A stretch of DNA of 14,396 nucleotides, from the NCBI GenBank assembly GCA_964477275.1, contig CAYZDV010000045.1, forward strand, positions 1-14,396, in the 5' to 3' direction. Made by a program: the position numbers and the translations under genes. Source of the DNA: CAYZDV01 sp964477275. Lineage in GTDB: Bacteria > Acidobacteriota > Aminicenantia > Aminicenantales > Aminicenantaceae. Under the pieces are notes generated by a model, which saw nothing but the letters and a program-made list of their open reading frames with translations, had not been told where the DNA came from and made no database searches. Shown in pieces: positions 5,909 through 14,100 of this stretch; position 1 is the stretch's first letter; the number at the start of each line of letters is the position of its first letter.

Positions 5909-8900
5909 TCAGGTCCTTTCTTCTTCCTTCCTCAGACGACTTTCAAAAAAAGAATAGACGACGGGAACAACAAGCAGGGTGATCAACGTCGAGCTCAACA
6001 GACCGCCGACCACGGCCCGGGCCATGGGCGCCTGAGCTTCGCTGCCTTCCCTGAGTCCCAGGGCAAGAGGCATCAAAGCCATGATGGTCGTCAGCGCCGT
6101 CATCAATATGGGACGCAGTCGACGCCGGCCGGCTTCTTCGATCGCCTCCCGAACTTTCATTTTATCGCGGCGGCGGAGAAGGTTGGTATGGTCCACAAGC
6201 AGAATGGCATTATTGACCACAATGCCTCCCAGCATGATGCAACCAATGTAAGACTGGACGTTGAAGGTTGTATGGGTGAGAAAGAGCATCCAGATAACGC
6301 CAATTGCAGCCATGGGAACTGAAAACATGACAATGAACGGATCACGAACCGATTCGTAAAGCATGGCCATGATCATATAGACCAGCATCAGAGCGAGAAT
6401 GATGCTTACCAGAAGCTCCTGAAAAGCCTTCTGCTGCTCCTCATAGTCTCCGGTAAAGGTGACGCTGAAATCCCTGGGAATGGGAACAGAGCGCAGATCC
6501 TGTCGGATATCGCCCAGGATGGACCCGAGGTCTCTTCCCGCGATTTCGCCCGAAATGGTAACAACTCGTTCCCGGTCTCTCCTCTCGATGCGGACAGGGC
6601 CCTTCCGCGGCCGGACATCGACGACATTTCGAAGGCTTACCGGTTCACCATCCGCATTGGTCAGAGTCAGGTCGATAATATTGTCAACATCCATCAGCTC
6701 CGAATCTCTGACCTTGACCAGGATTCTGAATTCATGCCCTCCTTCCCGGTACATGCTGGCCTGGGTGCCCGTCAGAACGGTCTGGACGGTTCGCCCGATC
6801 TGGGCCACCGAAAGTTTCATGTCCGCGGCGGCCTGCCGGTCAATGATGAAAAGTTCCTCCGGGTTTCCTGTCTCCCGGCTGAGTCTGACGTCCGTGATTC
6901 CTTCGACATTTTCAACTATCTTTTTGACCTGCTGGGCCAGCACTTCAGCCTTTTCCAGGTCGTAACCGCGGACCTCAACCTGAATCCTCTCTTCCCCTCC
7001 GCCTCCTCTGAAAAAGAACATACCCCCGCTCGCCCGCGTTCGGATAACGACTCCTGGAATGTTCATCAGTTTCCTTCGGAGGCTGGAAGCGATTTCTTCG
7101 CTCGACCTCGAGCGGTCGGATTTGGGCTCGAGCTTGACGGTGATATTCCCGGTTTGGGCGCCTCTCCGCCAGCCTCCCCCTCCGATGCTTTCTTCAATGC
7201 TCTTTGTCTCCGGCACTTCCTCCCGGATGATTTCCGCAATCGTCCGGAACTTTTCATCGATGACATTCAGTCTGGTGCCGACTTCCATCTCGACCGTCAC
7301 CCTCACTTCTCCTTCATCAGTGGACGGCATGAATTCACTTCCCACGAGCCTGACCAGAGCGATGCTTCCAACCAGAAGCAGGGCGGCTAATCCCAGAACC
7401 AGAAAACGGTGATCGAGGGCATAATGAAGAAGCCCTTTATAACCATTTTCCAACCGTCTGAAGAACCGGCGGTTGATGGCGACGAGCTTTTCACTCCATT
7501 TTTTCGGATGGGGGTTGGCCAGCCGCGTTACTCTGAGAACGCGACTGGAGAGCATGGGAATCAATGTCAGGGCGACAAACAGCGAACAGATGAGAGCGAA
7601 ACTGACCACATAGGCCAGCTGTTTAAACATGATGCCCGCCATGCCGCGGATGAAAACCATTGGCATAAACACAGCCAGGGTCGTGAGAGTGCTGGCGACA
7701 ATGGCCGAAGAGACTTCCCGGGTGCCGTTGACGGCGGCTTTCATCGGCGGCTCCCCTGACTCCTGCAAGCGATAGATGTTTTCCAGGACAACGATGGCAT
7801 TGTCGAGAAGCATTCCGATGCCGAGAGCCAGCCCGCCCAGGGTCAGAATGTTCAAGGTGAACCCGCCAAAATAAATCAGAGAAAACGTGGCGATAATCGA
7901 AATGGGAATGGCAGTGGCGATGACAAAAGTGCTCCGGATATTGGTGAGAAACACGAGAAGAACCATAACCGCCAGGATCCCGCCAAAAACAGCCGCTGTG
8001 CTCACGTTGCTGATGGCATTTTTTATGTATTCGGAGCTGTCCCTCACCGGTATCAGCTGGATTTGAGGGATGTCCTGCTGAATTCTCTCTATTTCTTTCA
8101 GCACTCCCTCGGCCACCCTGACCGTATTCTTCCCCGATTGCTTATAGACCGCAATCCGCGTTCCGGGTATTCCGTTAATTCTCACGATTCGCGTGATTCT
8201 CCGGAATGTATCGTCAATACTGGCGATTTCTCTCAGTTGAATGGGAACCCCTTCCCGGACGGCCACAACCGTATCTCTGATTTCATCCAGGTTTGTATAG
8301 ACACCGGGGATGCGGATGAGAATTTGATAATTTCCTCTTTCGATGATTCCTGCCGGCAGGTCGATGTTCTCCTGCCGGATTTTATTGATGATCAAATCCA
8401 GCGGAAGGCCGAGAGCTTTGACCTTGTCGGCGTGAAGGTTGACCTGGATTTCCCGCTCGAGCCCGCCCCAGATATCGACCGACGCTACTCCTGGAACCCG
8501 CTCGATCCGGTATGAAATCTGCTCGTCAATGATCTGGCGGGTCTGGATGGGGTCCAGATTACTCAATGCCCCGAGTATCAGAATGGGAGACATGGCGGGG
8601 TCGAACTTTCTCAGTGTCGGCCTGCTGACCTCATCAGGCAGGCGGGGAATCACACGGTCCAGGCGTTCCCGGACATCGTCGGCTGCCGCATCCAGGTCAA
8701 CTCCCCAGGAAAACATGACCCTCACCGAGCTGCTTCCTTCAGAGGAGACGGAAAAAACTTCCTCGACACCCGGAACCGCACTCATGGCTTCCTCTATTGG
8801 CCGGGTTACCAACTGTTCAATCTCTTCGGGGCCGGTGTTTTCATAAGAAGTGAAGATGTTGAGAGTGGGAAAGGTTATTTCCGGCATCAGGTCAATGGGG

Positions 8901-8995
8901 AGCCGCGTGACTGAGACGATACCGACGGCAATGATGGCCAGGATTATCATCACGGTAAACACAGGACGCCTGATCGAGAAATCGGAGAGGTTCAT
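5909..8995 (-). CDS. RND-family efflux permease (AcrB/HAE1-like)
   Basis: This 1028-residue inner-membrane permease is full length for the AcrB/MexB superfamily. It would form a homotrimer that takes substrates from the periplasm or membrane and passes them to the outer-membrane channel, driven by protons. The N-terminus (SIRRPVFTVMIILAII) is the usual first helix. TM2-TM6 lie at about 333-490 and the second membrane half in the last 190 residues, with large periplasmic loops between. In TM4 the proton-relay pair is Asp398-Asn399 (GMLLDNAIVVLEN) rather than the Asp-Asp of AcrB. In TM10 the AcrB lysine is replaced: GIVVNNAILLVDH (Asn928-Asn929). Both variants are typical of a SwrC-like branch, as I recall. 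Substrates cannot be read from sequence; drugs, lipids or peptides are more likely than metals, since the heavy-metal (CzcA) motif is absent. Its ATG overlaps the adaptor stop as ATGA, which implies translational coupling. Confidence 0.95.
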   Translation of the reverse strand: MNLSDFSIRRPVFTVMIILAIIAVGIVSVTRLPIDLMPEITFPTLNIFTSYENTGPEEIEQLVTRPIEEAMSAVPGVEEVFSVSSEGSSSVRVMFSWGVDLDAAADDVRERLDRVIPRLPDEVSRPTLRKFDPAMSPILILGALSNLDPIQTRQIIDEQISYRIERVPGVASVDIWGGLEREIQVNLHADKVKALGLPLDLIINKIRQENIDLPAGIIERGNYQILIRIPGVYTNLDEIRDTVVAVREGVPIQLREIASIDDTFRRITRIVRINGIPGTRIAVYKQSGKNTVRVAEGVLKEIERIQQDIPQIQLIPVRDSSEYIKNAISNVSTAAVFGGILAVMVLLVFLTNIRSTFVIATAIPISIIATFSLIYFGGFTLNILTLGGLALGIGMLLDNAIVVLENIYRLQESGEPPMKAAVNGTREVSSAIVASTLTTLAVFMPMVFIRGMAGIMFKQLAYVVSFALICSLFVALTLIPMLSSRVLRVTRLANPHPKKWSEKLVAINRRFFRRLENGYKGLLHYALDHRFLVLGLAALLLVGSIALVRLVGSEFMPSTDEGEVRVTVEMEVGTRLNVIDEKFRTIAEIIREEVPETKSIEESIGGGGWRRGAQTGNITVKLEPKSDRSRSSEEIASSLRRKLMNIPGVVIRTRASGGMFFFRGGGGEERIQVEVRGYDLEKAEVLAQQVKKIVENVEGITDVRLSRETGNPEELFIIDRQAAADMKLSVAQIGRTVQTVLTGTQASMYREGGHEFRILVKVRDSELMDVDNIIDLTLTNADGEPVSLRNVVDVRPRKGPVRIERRDRERVVTISGEIAGRDLGSILGDIRQDLRSVPIPRDFSVTFTGDYEEQQKAFQELLVSIILALMLVYMIMAMLYESVRDPFIVMFSVPMAAIGVIWMLFLTHTTFNVQSYIGCIMLGGIVVNNAILLVDHTNLLRRRDKMKVREAIEEAGRRRLRPILMTALTTIMALMPLALGLREGSEAQAPMARAVVGGLLSSTLITLLVVPVVYSFFESRLRKEEERT

Positions 8996-10266
8996 TGTTT
9001 CCCGCCCGGAGAATTCTCTGTATTCTCGGCCGGTCTTCGGGGAATCTCATCCCTGCCTTCTGAAGACACAGGCACTTTCAGAGGAATAATTATGGTTGCC
9101 CCGTCCTCCAGAAGATGATGTCCCAGGGTAACAACATGTCCGGAAATTGAGGAAGGCTCAAGGATTTCCGCCCGTTCTCCCTCGATGATGCCGACTTTGA
9201 CGGGTCTGAAATGGGCTTTTTTGCTCTCCACGTCCGCAAGAAAGACTCCTTGCTGGCCGTTTCTATTGACCAGGGAACTATACGGAACGATCGTTATCTC
9301 CTCGTGTCTGGCGAACTCAATCTGAGTGGTAATAAACATCCCCGGCTTGAGAAGTCCCTCAGGATTTTGAATTTCAATCTCCACTCTTGCCTGCCGGGAT
9401 GTCTCTTTCAATAATGGAGCAATTCTGACGACCCGGCCGGTGAATGTTTTTTCCGCAAAGGCGCTGCTGGTGATTGTCGCCTTTTGTTCGGTTTTCAACC
9501 GGAAATAATCTCTATCGGTCACATGGATGACGGCTGTAATCGGCTGAAGTTCAATTATGGAAAGAATGGGCGTATTGGGAGACAGCATGGCGCCTTCATC
9601 GACGAATCTTTCGCCGACGTACCGGACATCGCTTCCTCTTTCCCATGAGGCCCTGATCCGGGTGTAGGAAAGGCGAACCCGGCTCGCCTCCAACGCCGCT
9701 TCTCTGTTGGCGAGCTGGGCAACCGCGACTTTGTATCTGGCTTCCTGAGCGTCATGCTGGGCCGACACCGCATCCAGCTGCGAATCCGACTGAATGCCTT
9801 TCTGATGGAGAGTTCTCGCCCGCTCCAGGTCACGCTTGGCCATCTCCAGAGAGCTTTTGGCCTCTTCCAGATTGGCCTTGGCCACACGGAGGTCTGCTTC
9901 CGCCTGAATAACCTGTTGCTGATATTCTTCATCCTCAAGAACGGCCACCAGTTGATCGCGTCTCACAGGGTCGCCGATATCGATGAGAAGCTGATTCAAT
10001 TTCCCGGAAATTTTGGGGGCAACGGTGACGTGGGATTTGGGAATCAAAGTTCCGGAGAATTGACCCACATCCTTTATGGAACCTCTCTGAATCTCCGCGA
10101 TTTCGACGGCCACAGAAATCTCTCTCTGGCCCGGCTGCTGGCTTTTGCCGGCCACAAATGCCCTTTCGTATATTTTCCATCCGAGGAAACCGACAATGAG
10201 GACGACGGCTGTTATGACCGGAGTTTTTCTTCTCTCAATGATGCTCGCCAATTTCTTTCTCATCAT
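8992..10266 (-). CDS. RND efflux membrane fusion protein (periplasmic adaptor)
   Basis: This 424-residue HlyD/AcrA-like adaptor would bridge the RND permease and the TolC-like channel. A basic N-terminus and one hydrophobic segment (about 15-35) anchor it as an uncleaved signal anchor; there is no lipobox cysteine, unlike AcrA. A split lipoyl domain (about 78-112 and 203-238) flanks an alpha-helical coiled-coil hairpin (about 115-200), followed by a beta-barrel (about 240-320) and a membrane-proximal domain. At the hairpin tip the channel-docking motif R-x3-L-x6-S is intact (Arg149, Leu153, Ser160), matching the AcrA tip motif. Tandem ATGs at 10266 and 10263 leave the exact start open. It begins 40 nt after the channel gene ends, and its stop overlaps the permease start. 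Confidence 0.94.
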   Translation of the reverse strand: MMRKKLASIIERRKTPVITAVVLIVGFLGWKIYERAFVAGKSQQPGQREISVAVEIAEIQRGSIKDVGQFSGTLIPKSHVTVAPKISGKLNQLLIDIGDPVRRDQLVAVLEDEEYQQQVIQAEADLRVAKANLEEAKSSLEMAKRDLERARTLHQKGIQSDSQLDAVSAQHDAQEARYKVAVAQLANREAALEASRVRLSYTRIRASWERGSDVRYVGERFVDEGAMLSPNTPILSIIELQPITAVIHVTDRDYFRLKTEQKATITSSAFAEKTFTGRVVRIAPLLKETSRQARVEIEIQNPEGLLKPGMFITTQIEFARHEEITIVPYSSLVNRNGQQGVFLADVESKKAHFRPVKVGIIEGERAEILEPSSISGHVVTLGHHLLEDGATIIIPLKVPVSSEGRDEIPRRPAENTENSPGGKQ

Positions 10267-10306
10267 CTCTCTCTCAAAAATAAATCAGTTCTTTTCCTTT
10301 TTTTTC

Positions 10307-11905
10307 TCACTGGCTCTCTAAATCCCCTTCCTTCTCTTTCATGTAATGGCTGAGGCTGATTTTTTGCATTTCACGGCCTGTTCCTTGAACCCGGTTGGAA
10401 TAAGCTAAAGATATATTATAATCCACTATGGCCTTGAGTTCCATGATCTGAGCATTGGCCAGGTCCCTTTGGTATTGAAGAATGAAGTAATTCGTGCTCA
10501 ATCCGACCTTGAATTTTTCCTCTTCGGCTTCCAGCTTTTTTTGAGCCAGTTCCCGGGCAACCCGGTAGGCCTCGATCCGTTGATAGTTGGTCTGGACCGC
10601 CCGGACAGCGCTTTTTATTTCAAGAAATATCTGCTGTTCCTCGTCTTTCAGCCTCACTCTGGCCTGTTGGAGGTTAAGCTTCGCCTGGGAGTAGAATGCT
10701 CGCGAGAGCAAATTATTCAGTGGAAAAGAGAGGATGACCCCCACTGACCAGTTCTTGTATTCGAAATGGAAAGCATCCCTGAGGGCATCAGAGCTTCCTC
10801 CAGGAATGACCCCGACGACATTGCCTGTTAAAGGGTTGTCTCCCTCATACAGGATCTGGTCCCCCGAAATCCCCGGGCTCCAGTAAGACGCCTGAAGTCG
10901 AAGATCGGGAAAGAGCTGATTTCGGGCATGACTCAAATTGAGCTCTTTGTTTTTTAAGTCTATCCTTGTTGCCTGAAGGTCGGGTCTTTTCTCCATGGCC
11001 ACCATCAGCGCTCTGTCGAGGCTCATTTCTTCTCTGGCGACCGAAGGGCTGTCCGTGGGAACGATCCTCACGGTTTCAGCATCTTCCATTTCCTCGGCCT
11101 GAAGGTTGATGATTGTTTTGAGGAGATCTTCGCTGTTCTTGACCATGGCCTCTGCCTCCAGTATGTCCGCTTCTCTTGTGGCCACATCTGCCTCCGCTGT
11201 CAGGATTTCTATGGGAGCAAGTGTGCCGGCTTCGATTTCGGCTCTATTTTTCTCCAGCAATTCCCGGGCCAATTTCAATGACTGACGCCGCACCCTCAGG
11301 TTTTCTATGCTGTAGACGAGATTCCAGTAAGCGCTTTTCGCGCCATATATTGTATCTTCCAGGACTCTGCTGAAATTCTTTTCAGAGATGTCTCTCGTGT
11401 TCCGGGCAAAAATGATCTCCCGGCGATTCATTTTAGGACCGAAATCTCTCAACAGAGGCTGGCTGAAGGAAAAGCGGAGAGTACTCCCGAAGCGGGGGTT
11501 GATATTCTGAAATCTTCGGTTTGTGTCGGTCATGTAGCTGTAGAGACTGACAGAGAAATTGCCTCCTGTCGGGATAAGCTGGGAGATCTGGACCGAATAA
11601 TCGTTTTGAACTGTGGAGACAGTCTCAGCGGCATCAAGAAACGAATAAGAGGCTGAGTTCGTATCCTGCTTATTATAATTGAGAGACAGCGCAGGCATGA
11701 ACTTTTCATTAGCCAGTGAAACCGAGACATCGGCAATCTCCGGGGTGAGCACCGCAACGGCCAGCCCGAGATTGTTCTTCACCGTTTTTAAAATGCATTC
11801 CTCAAGGGAAAGAGAGAGGGTGTTTTCTCCATCCTGTCCGAGCAGGGGGAGAGAAGCTGTTAAGAAGATAAACGCGATCAATCCTCCTCTGATTTTGTTG
11901 AGCAT
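10307..11905 (-). CDS. TolC-like outer-membrane efflux protein
   Basis: This 532-residue outer-membrane channel of the OEP/TolC family is the first gene of the efflux operon. A signal peptide is visible at 1-23 (basic start, hydrophobic core LIAFIFLTASLPLLG), with no lipobox, so the mature protein is not acylated. Two related halves follow, each with long coiled-coil helices and short beta segments. LEECILKTVKNNL opens the first half, and FSFSQPLLRDFG is a typical strand and turn of the family. RALMVAMEKRPDLQATRIDLK opens the second repeat. The ATG at 11905 has an excellent ribosome binding site, AAAGGAGGG (11921-11913), 7 nt away. No clear sigma70 promoter lies directly upstream, which leaves room for a regulated one. 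Confidence 0.93.
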   Translation of the reverse strand: MLNKIRGGLIAFIFLTASLPLLGQDGENTLSLSLEECILKTVKNNLGLAVAVLTPEIADVSVSLANEKFMPALSLNYNKQDTNSASYSFLDAAETVSTVQNDYSVQISQLIPTGGNFSVSLYSYMTDTNRRFQNINPRFGSTLRFSFSQPLLRDFGPKMNRREIIFARNTRDISEKNFSRVLEDTIYGAKSAYWNLVYSIENLRVRRQSLKLARELLEKNRAEIEAGTLAPIEILTAEADVATREADILEAEAMVKNSEDLLKTIINLQAEEMEDAETVRIVPTDSPSVAREEMSLDRALMVAMEKRPDLQATRIDLKNKELNLSHARNQLFPDLRLQASYWSPGISGDQILYEGDNPLTGNVVGVIPGGSSDALRDAFHFEYKNWSVGVILSFPLNNLLSRAFYSQAKLNLQQARVRLKDEEQQIFLEIKSAVRAVQTNYQRIEAYRVARELAQKKLEAEEEKFKVGLSTNYFILQYQRDLANAQIMELKAIVDYNISLAYSNRVQGTGREMQKISLSHYMKEKEGDLESQ

Positions 11906-11950
11906 GGTTTTACCCTCCTTTAGGACTATTTTTGGACATTCTTAGCCCGG

Positions 11951-11966
11951 ATTAATCATGGATAAT
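11951..11966. promoter_or_regulatory. Imperfect palindrome upstream of the efflux operon, possible operator
   Basis: ATTAATCATGGATAAT pairs with itself at 12 of 16 positions (outer ATTA/TAAT and inner CATG). It lies about 45 nt upstream of the tolC-like start, where a repressor of TetR or similar type could bind. No regulator gene is next to it, so this is a weak call. Confidence 0.3.
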
Positions 11967-12160
11967 ACAGACTCGACGCCGGCAATTTTTTTATGAGGGA
12001 AAAATGAAATCCACTGGATGACATGAAGTATTTCCTCTCTCTGTCCACTCCATCTCTTCTCTCACATTCATTGTGTTAGACGGAGAAACCCTCATTTTCT
12101 TCCCTCTGATAGGATTCCGCCCTTTCTTCCTGAGCTTAGTGCTCCCTTTCATAAACGCTA

Positions 12161-12179
12161 TCGCCTCGTTTTGAGGCGA
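12161..12179. promoter_or_regulatory. Perfect 7-bp inverted repeat upstream of the dapA promoter
   Basis: TCGCCTC (12161-12167) and GAGGCGA (12173-12179) form a GC-rich stem around a 5-nt GTTTT loop. No T-run follows on either strand, which argues against a Rho-independent terminator. It ends 21 nt before the -35 box of the dapA promoter, a position suited to a regulator. Confidence 0.4.
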
Positions 12180-12199
12180 AACGGGGCACTTTCCCGATT

Positions 12200-12228
12200 T
12201 TGACATACCATTTTTCCTGTGCTATAAA
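12200..12228 (+). promoter_or_regulatory. Sigma70-like promoter of the dapA-thrB-dapH operon
   Basis: A perfect -35 TTGACA (12200-12205), a 17-nt spacer and a -10 TATAAA (12223-12228) precede dapA. Transcription should start near 12235, giving a leader of about 60 nt ending in a strong ribosome binding site. Confidence 0.8.
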
Positions 12229-12295
12229 ACTTAAGTTTCCGAGTTTTCTTCCCCTTTGACAAATGAAAGATTCTCGATAAAGGAGGTCGTGCCAA

Positions 12296-13174
12296 ATGTT
12301 AGCCGGAGCTTACAGCTTGCTGATCACACCATTTGACGAGAAGATGAATCTCGATGAGGACGGGTTAAGGATTCTCGTTCGCCGTCAGGTGGAAAGCGGA
12401 ATCCATGGAATTGCGCCTCTCGGCGTGACAGGAGAAAGCCCCCTTCTTTCTGAGAGGGAGATATCAAGAGTTGTGGAAATCGTCGTTGAGGAATCGAGGG
12501 GGAAATGCAGGGTGGCTCCCGATACATGCTCCAATAATCTCGACCAGACCATCCACCGGACCACCCTGTTTGCGGAGATGGGATGCGACTATGCAGTCGT
12601 ATTTGCTCCTTTCCTTGTTAAGCCCACACAGGCGGGAATCATCGAGTTTTATGAACAGGTGGCCCGGAAGTCGAAAATTCCCATCATCATTCATAACTCT
12701 CCGGACAGAGTGGGCGTCAACATCGAGCCGCGGACGTATGCCCGCCTTCTCGAAAACGAGAATATCATAGCCACGAAGGATGGAAAAAAGGAGATGGATC
12801 ATCTGGCGAAGATTCTGCATCTGGCCAGAGGAAAATCATTCGCTGTTTTCACCGGAAAGGACACAACAGCCTATCCTTTGATGTCCTTTGGCGGAAGCGG
12901 CGTTTTCACGGTCGCCGGAAATATCGTTCCCGGCGTCATGAAGGATCTGGTAAACTTCTGCCTCAATGGCGAGTTCGAAAAGGCGAGGGAAATTCATTAC
13001 TCCTATTACGACCTGTTTGAAGCCCTGAGGCTGGAGACCAATCCCATGGCGGCAAAGGAAGCGCTCTTCCTGATGGGGTTGCCCGGAGGGCTATTAAGAG
13101 TGCCGCTCTCACGGTTGAGCGAATCGAACAGAGATACCCTGAAAAAAATCATGAAGGAAAAAGGTTTGATTTGA
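12296..13174 (+). CDS. dapA: DapA-family (dihydrodipicolinate synthase / NAL superfamily) protein with altered active site
   Basis: This encodes a 292-residue TIM-barrel aldolase-type protein, the same length as E. coli DapA and with active-site numbering that lines up directly. DapA condenses pyruvate with aspartate semialdehyde, the first step to diaminopimelate and lysine. The Schiff-base lysine is kept (Lys161 in ATKDG), as are Thr45 in GVTGES and Arg138 in NSPDRVG. The proton-relay triad of DapA is not: Thr44 is Val, Tyr107 is Leu (PFLVKP for PYYNRP) and Tyr133 is His (HNSPDR for YNVPSR). The C-terminal third (ETNPMAAKEALFLMG) looks like ordinary DapA. The neighbours thrB and dapH favour a diaminopimelate role, but a related aldolase or lyase is possible. 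ATG 12296 follows AAAGGAGGT by 8 nt. Family assignment is firm; exact reaction is uncertain. Confidence 0.8.
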   Translation: MLAGAYSLLITPFDEKMNLDEDGLRILVRRQVESGIHGIAPLGVTGESPLLSEREISRVVEIVVEESRGKCRVAPDTCSNNLDQTIHRTTLFAEMGCDYAVVFAPFLVKPTQAGIIEFYEQVARKSKIPIIIHNSPDRVGVNIEPRTYARLLENENIIATKDGKKEMDHLAKILHLARGKSFAVFTGKDTTAYPLMSFGGSGVFTVAGNIVPGVMKDLVNFCLNGEFEKAREIHYSYYDLFEALRLETNPMAAKEALFLMGLPGGLLRVPLSRLSESNRDTLKKIMKEKGLI

Positions 13175-14100
13175 AGGAAATCGTCCTCAGAGCGCCGGCC
13201 ACAATCGCTAACTTTGGCCCTGGTTTCGACATCTTTTCTCTGGCTCTGGAGAACCCCTGCGATACCATCAAGATAAGGCAGAATACCACAAATTCCATCG
13301 CTATCAAGGTTGCCGGAATGGCCGAAGGAATACCCGCTTCGGTGGAGAAAAACACAGCCGGTGTGGCCGCCATCCATTTTTTTGAAAAGATCGGCCTGCG
13401 AGCCGGCGCCGATATTGAGATCATCAAAAAAATGACATCCTGTGCCGGCCTGGGGTCGTCAGCAGCCTCCGCTGTTGCCAGTGTCTACGGGTTAAATAAG
13501 CTTTTCGGTTCAAATTTAGATTCCGATGAAATCATCGAGATCGCGGCCAAAGGGGAAACAGCTTCGGGAAGCGTCGCCCATGCGGATAATGTCGCCGGAT
13601 GCCTTCTCGGCGGGTTTATTTTTCTCAGAAATCTCCATCCTCCGGAAGCAGTGAAGATAGAAGTGCCGAAGATACCGATTGTCATTCGCATCATGAAGAA
13701 GCCTCAACAAACGACCCGGGGATTGATTCCCGGTCACATGGCTCTATCGGACGTGAAGGAACAGATGGCCTCGTGCGCCGACTTAATCCATGCCATTTTG
13801 AGCGGAGATTTAAGGAGAATCGGCCGAGCTGTCAACAGGGATTATATTTCTGAGCCGGTCAGGTCAAGGTTTATCCCCGGATATGACGTCATCAAAACAG
13901 AGGTCCTGGAGGCAGGGGCTTATGGGTGCAATATATCCGGAGGAGGCTCATCCATGTTTGCCCTATGTCCGGAAGACAGGACAGAAGAGATTGCAGAGAT
14001 CATGAATGCTTCCCAGTGTCAACAGGGAGACAGTGGCAATGCTCTCATTACTCATTCAAGCAACGCAGGGATTTCAGAAATAGAAATCAATGAACTATAA
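13171..14100 (+). CDS. thrB: Homoserine kinase ThrB (GHMP kinase family)
   Basis: Homoserine kinase phosphorylates homoserine with ATP, the step before threonine synthase. The 309-residue length is normal. GHMP motifs are clear: APATIANFGPGFD near the N-terminus (9-20), the phosphate-binding loop AGLGSSAAS (92-100), and SGGGSSMFAL near the C-terminus (256-265). The segment AHADNVAGCLLGG (136-148) is specific for homoserine kinases, in particular the archaeal-like form. The loop reads TSCAGLGSS, without the usual proline a few residues before the glycines. The start is TTG at 13171, which overlaps the dapA stop as TTGA, with AAGG at 13161-13164. Its 3' end overlaps dapH by 11 nt. The context, an aspartate-family operon, supports the call. 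Confidence 0.92.
   Translation: MKEIVLRAPATIANFGPGFDIFSLALENPCDTIKIRQNTTNSIAIKVAGMAEGIPASVEKNTAGVAAIHFFEKIGLRAGADIEIIKKMTSCAGLGSSAASAVASVYGLNKLFGSNLDSDEIIEIAAKGETASGSVAHADNVAGCLLGGFIFLRNLHPPEAVKIEVPKIPIVIRIMKKPQQTTRGLIPGHMALSDVKEQMASCADLIHAILSGDLRRIGRAVNRDYISEPVRSRFIPGYDVIKTEVLEAGAYGCNISGGGSSMFALCPEDRTEEIAEIMNASQCQQGDSGNALITHSSNAGISEIEINEL

Larger units (their letters stand above)
11906..12295 (+). other. Divergent intergenic region between tolC-like gene and dapA
   Basis: These 390 nt separate the efflux operon (leftward) from the dapA operon (rightward). They hold the tolC ribosome binding site (11913-11921), an imperfect palindrome (11951-11966), a strong hairpin (12161-12179) and the dapA promoter (12200-12228). 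They also hold the dapA ribosome binding site AAAGGAGGT (12279-12287). A minus-strand reading of 71 residues at 11991-12206 is open, with a possible AGGA site before its ATG, but I recognise no family and its start lies inside the dapA promoter. The dapA leader is only about 60 nt, too short for a lysine riboswitch, and I see no leader peptide. Confidence 0.6.

Noticed and set aside
6459..7412. Long plus-strand frames opposite the RND permease.
   Set aside because: The permease is full length with clear family motifs throughout; these frames show no recognisable domain and follow from codon bias on the other strand.
11991..12206. A 71-residue open frame on the minus strand in the intergenic region, with AGGA before its ATG.
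   Set aside because: No recognisable family, its start lies inside the consensus promoter of dapA, and it contains the inverted repeat at 12161-12179. Conservation in relatives would be needed to accept it.
12256..12284. Second TTGACA (12256-12261) as another dapA promoter.
   Set aside because: There is no acceptable -10 box at 16-18 nt, and that position falls on the ribosome binding site. The promoter at 12200-12228 is far better.
12229..12295. Possible lysine riboswitch or attenuator before dapA.
   Set aside because: The leader is only about 60 nt, far shorter than the lysine riboswitch, with no strong hairpin, leader peptide or run of Lys or Thr codons.
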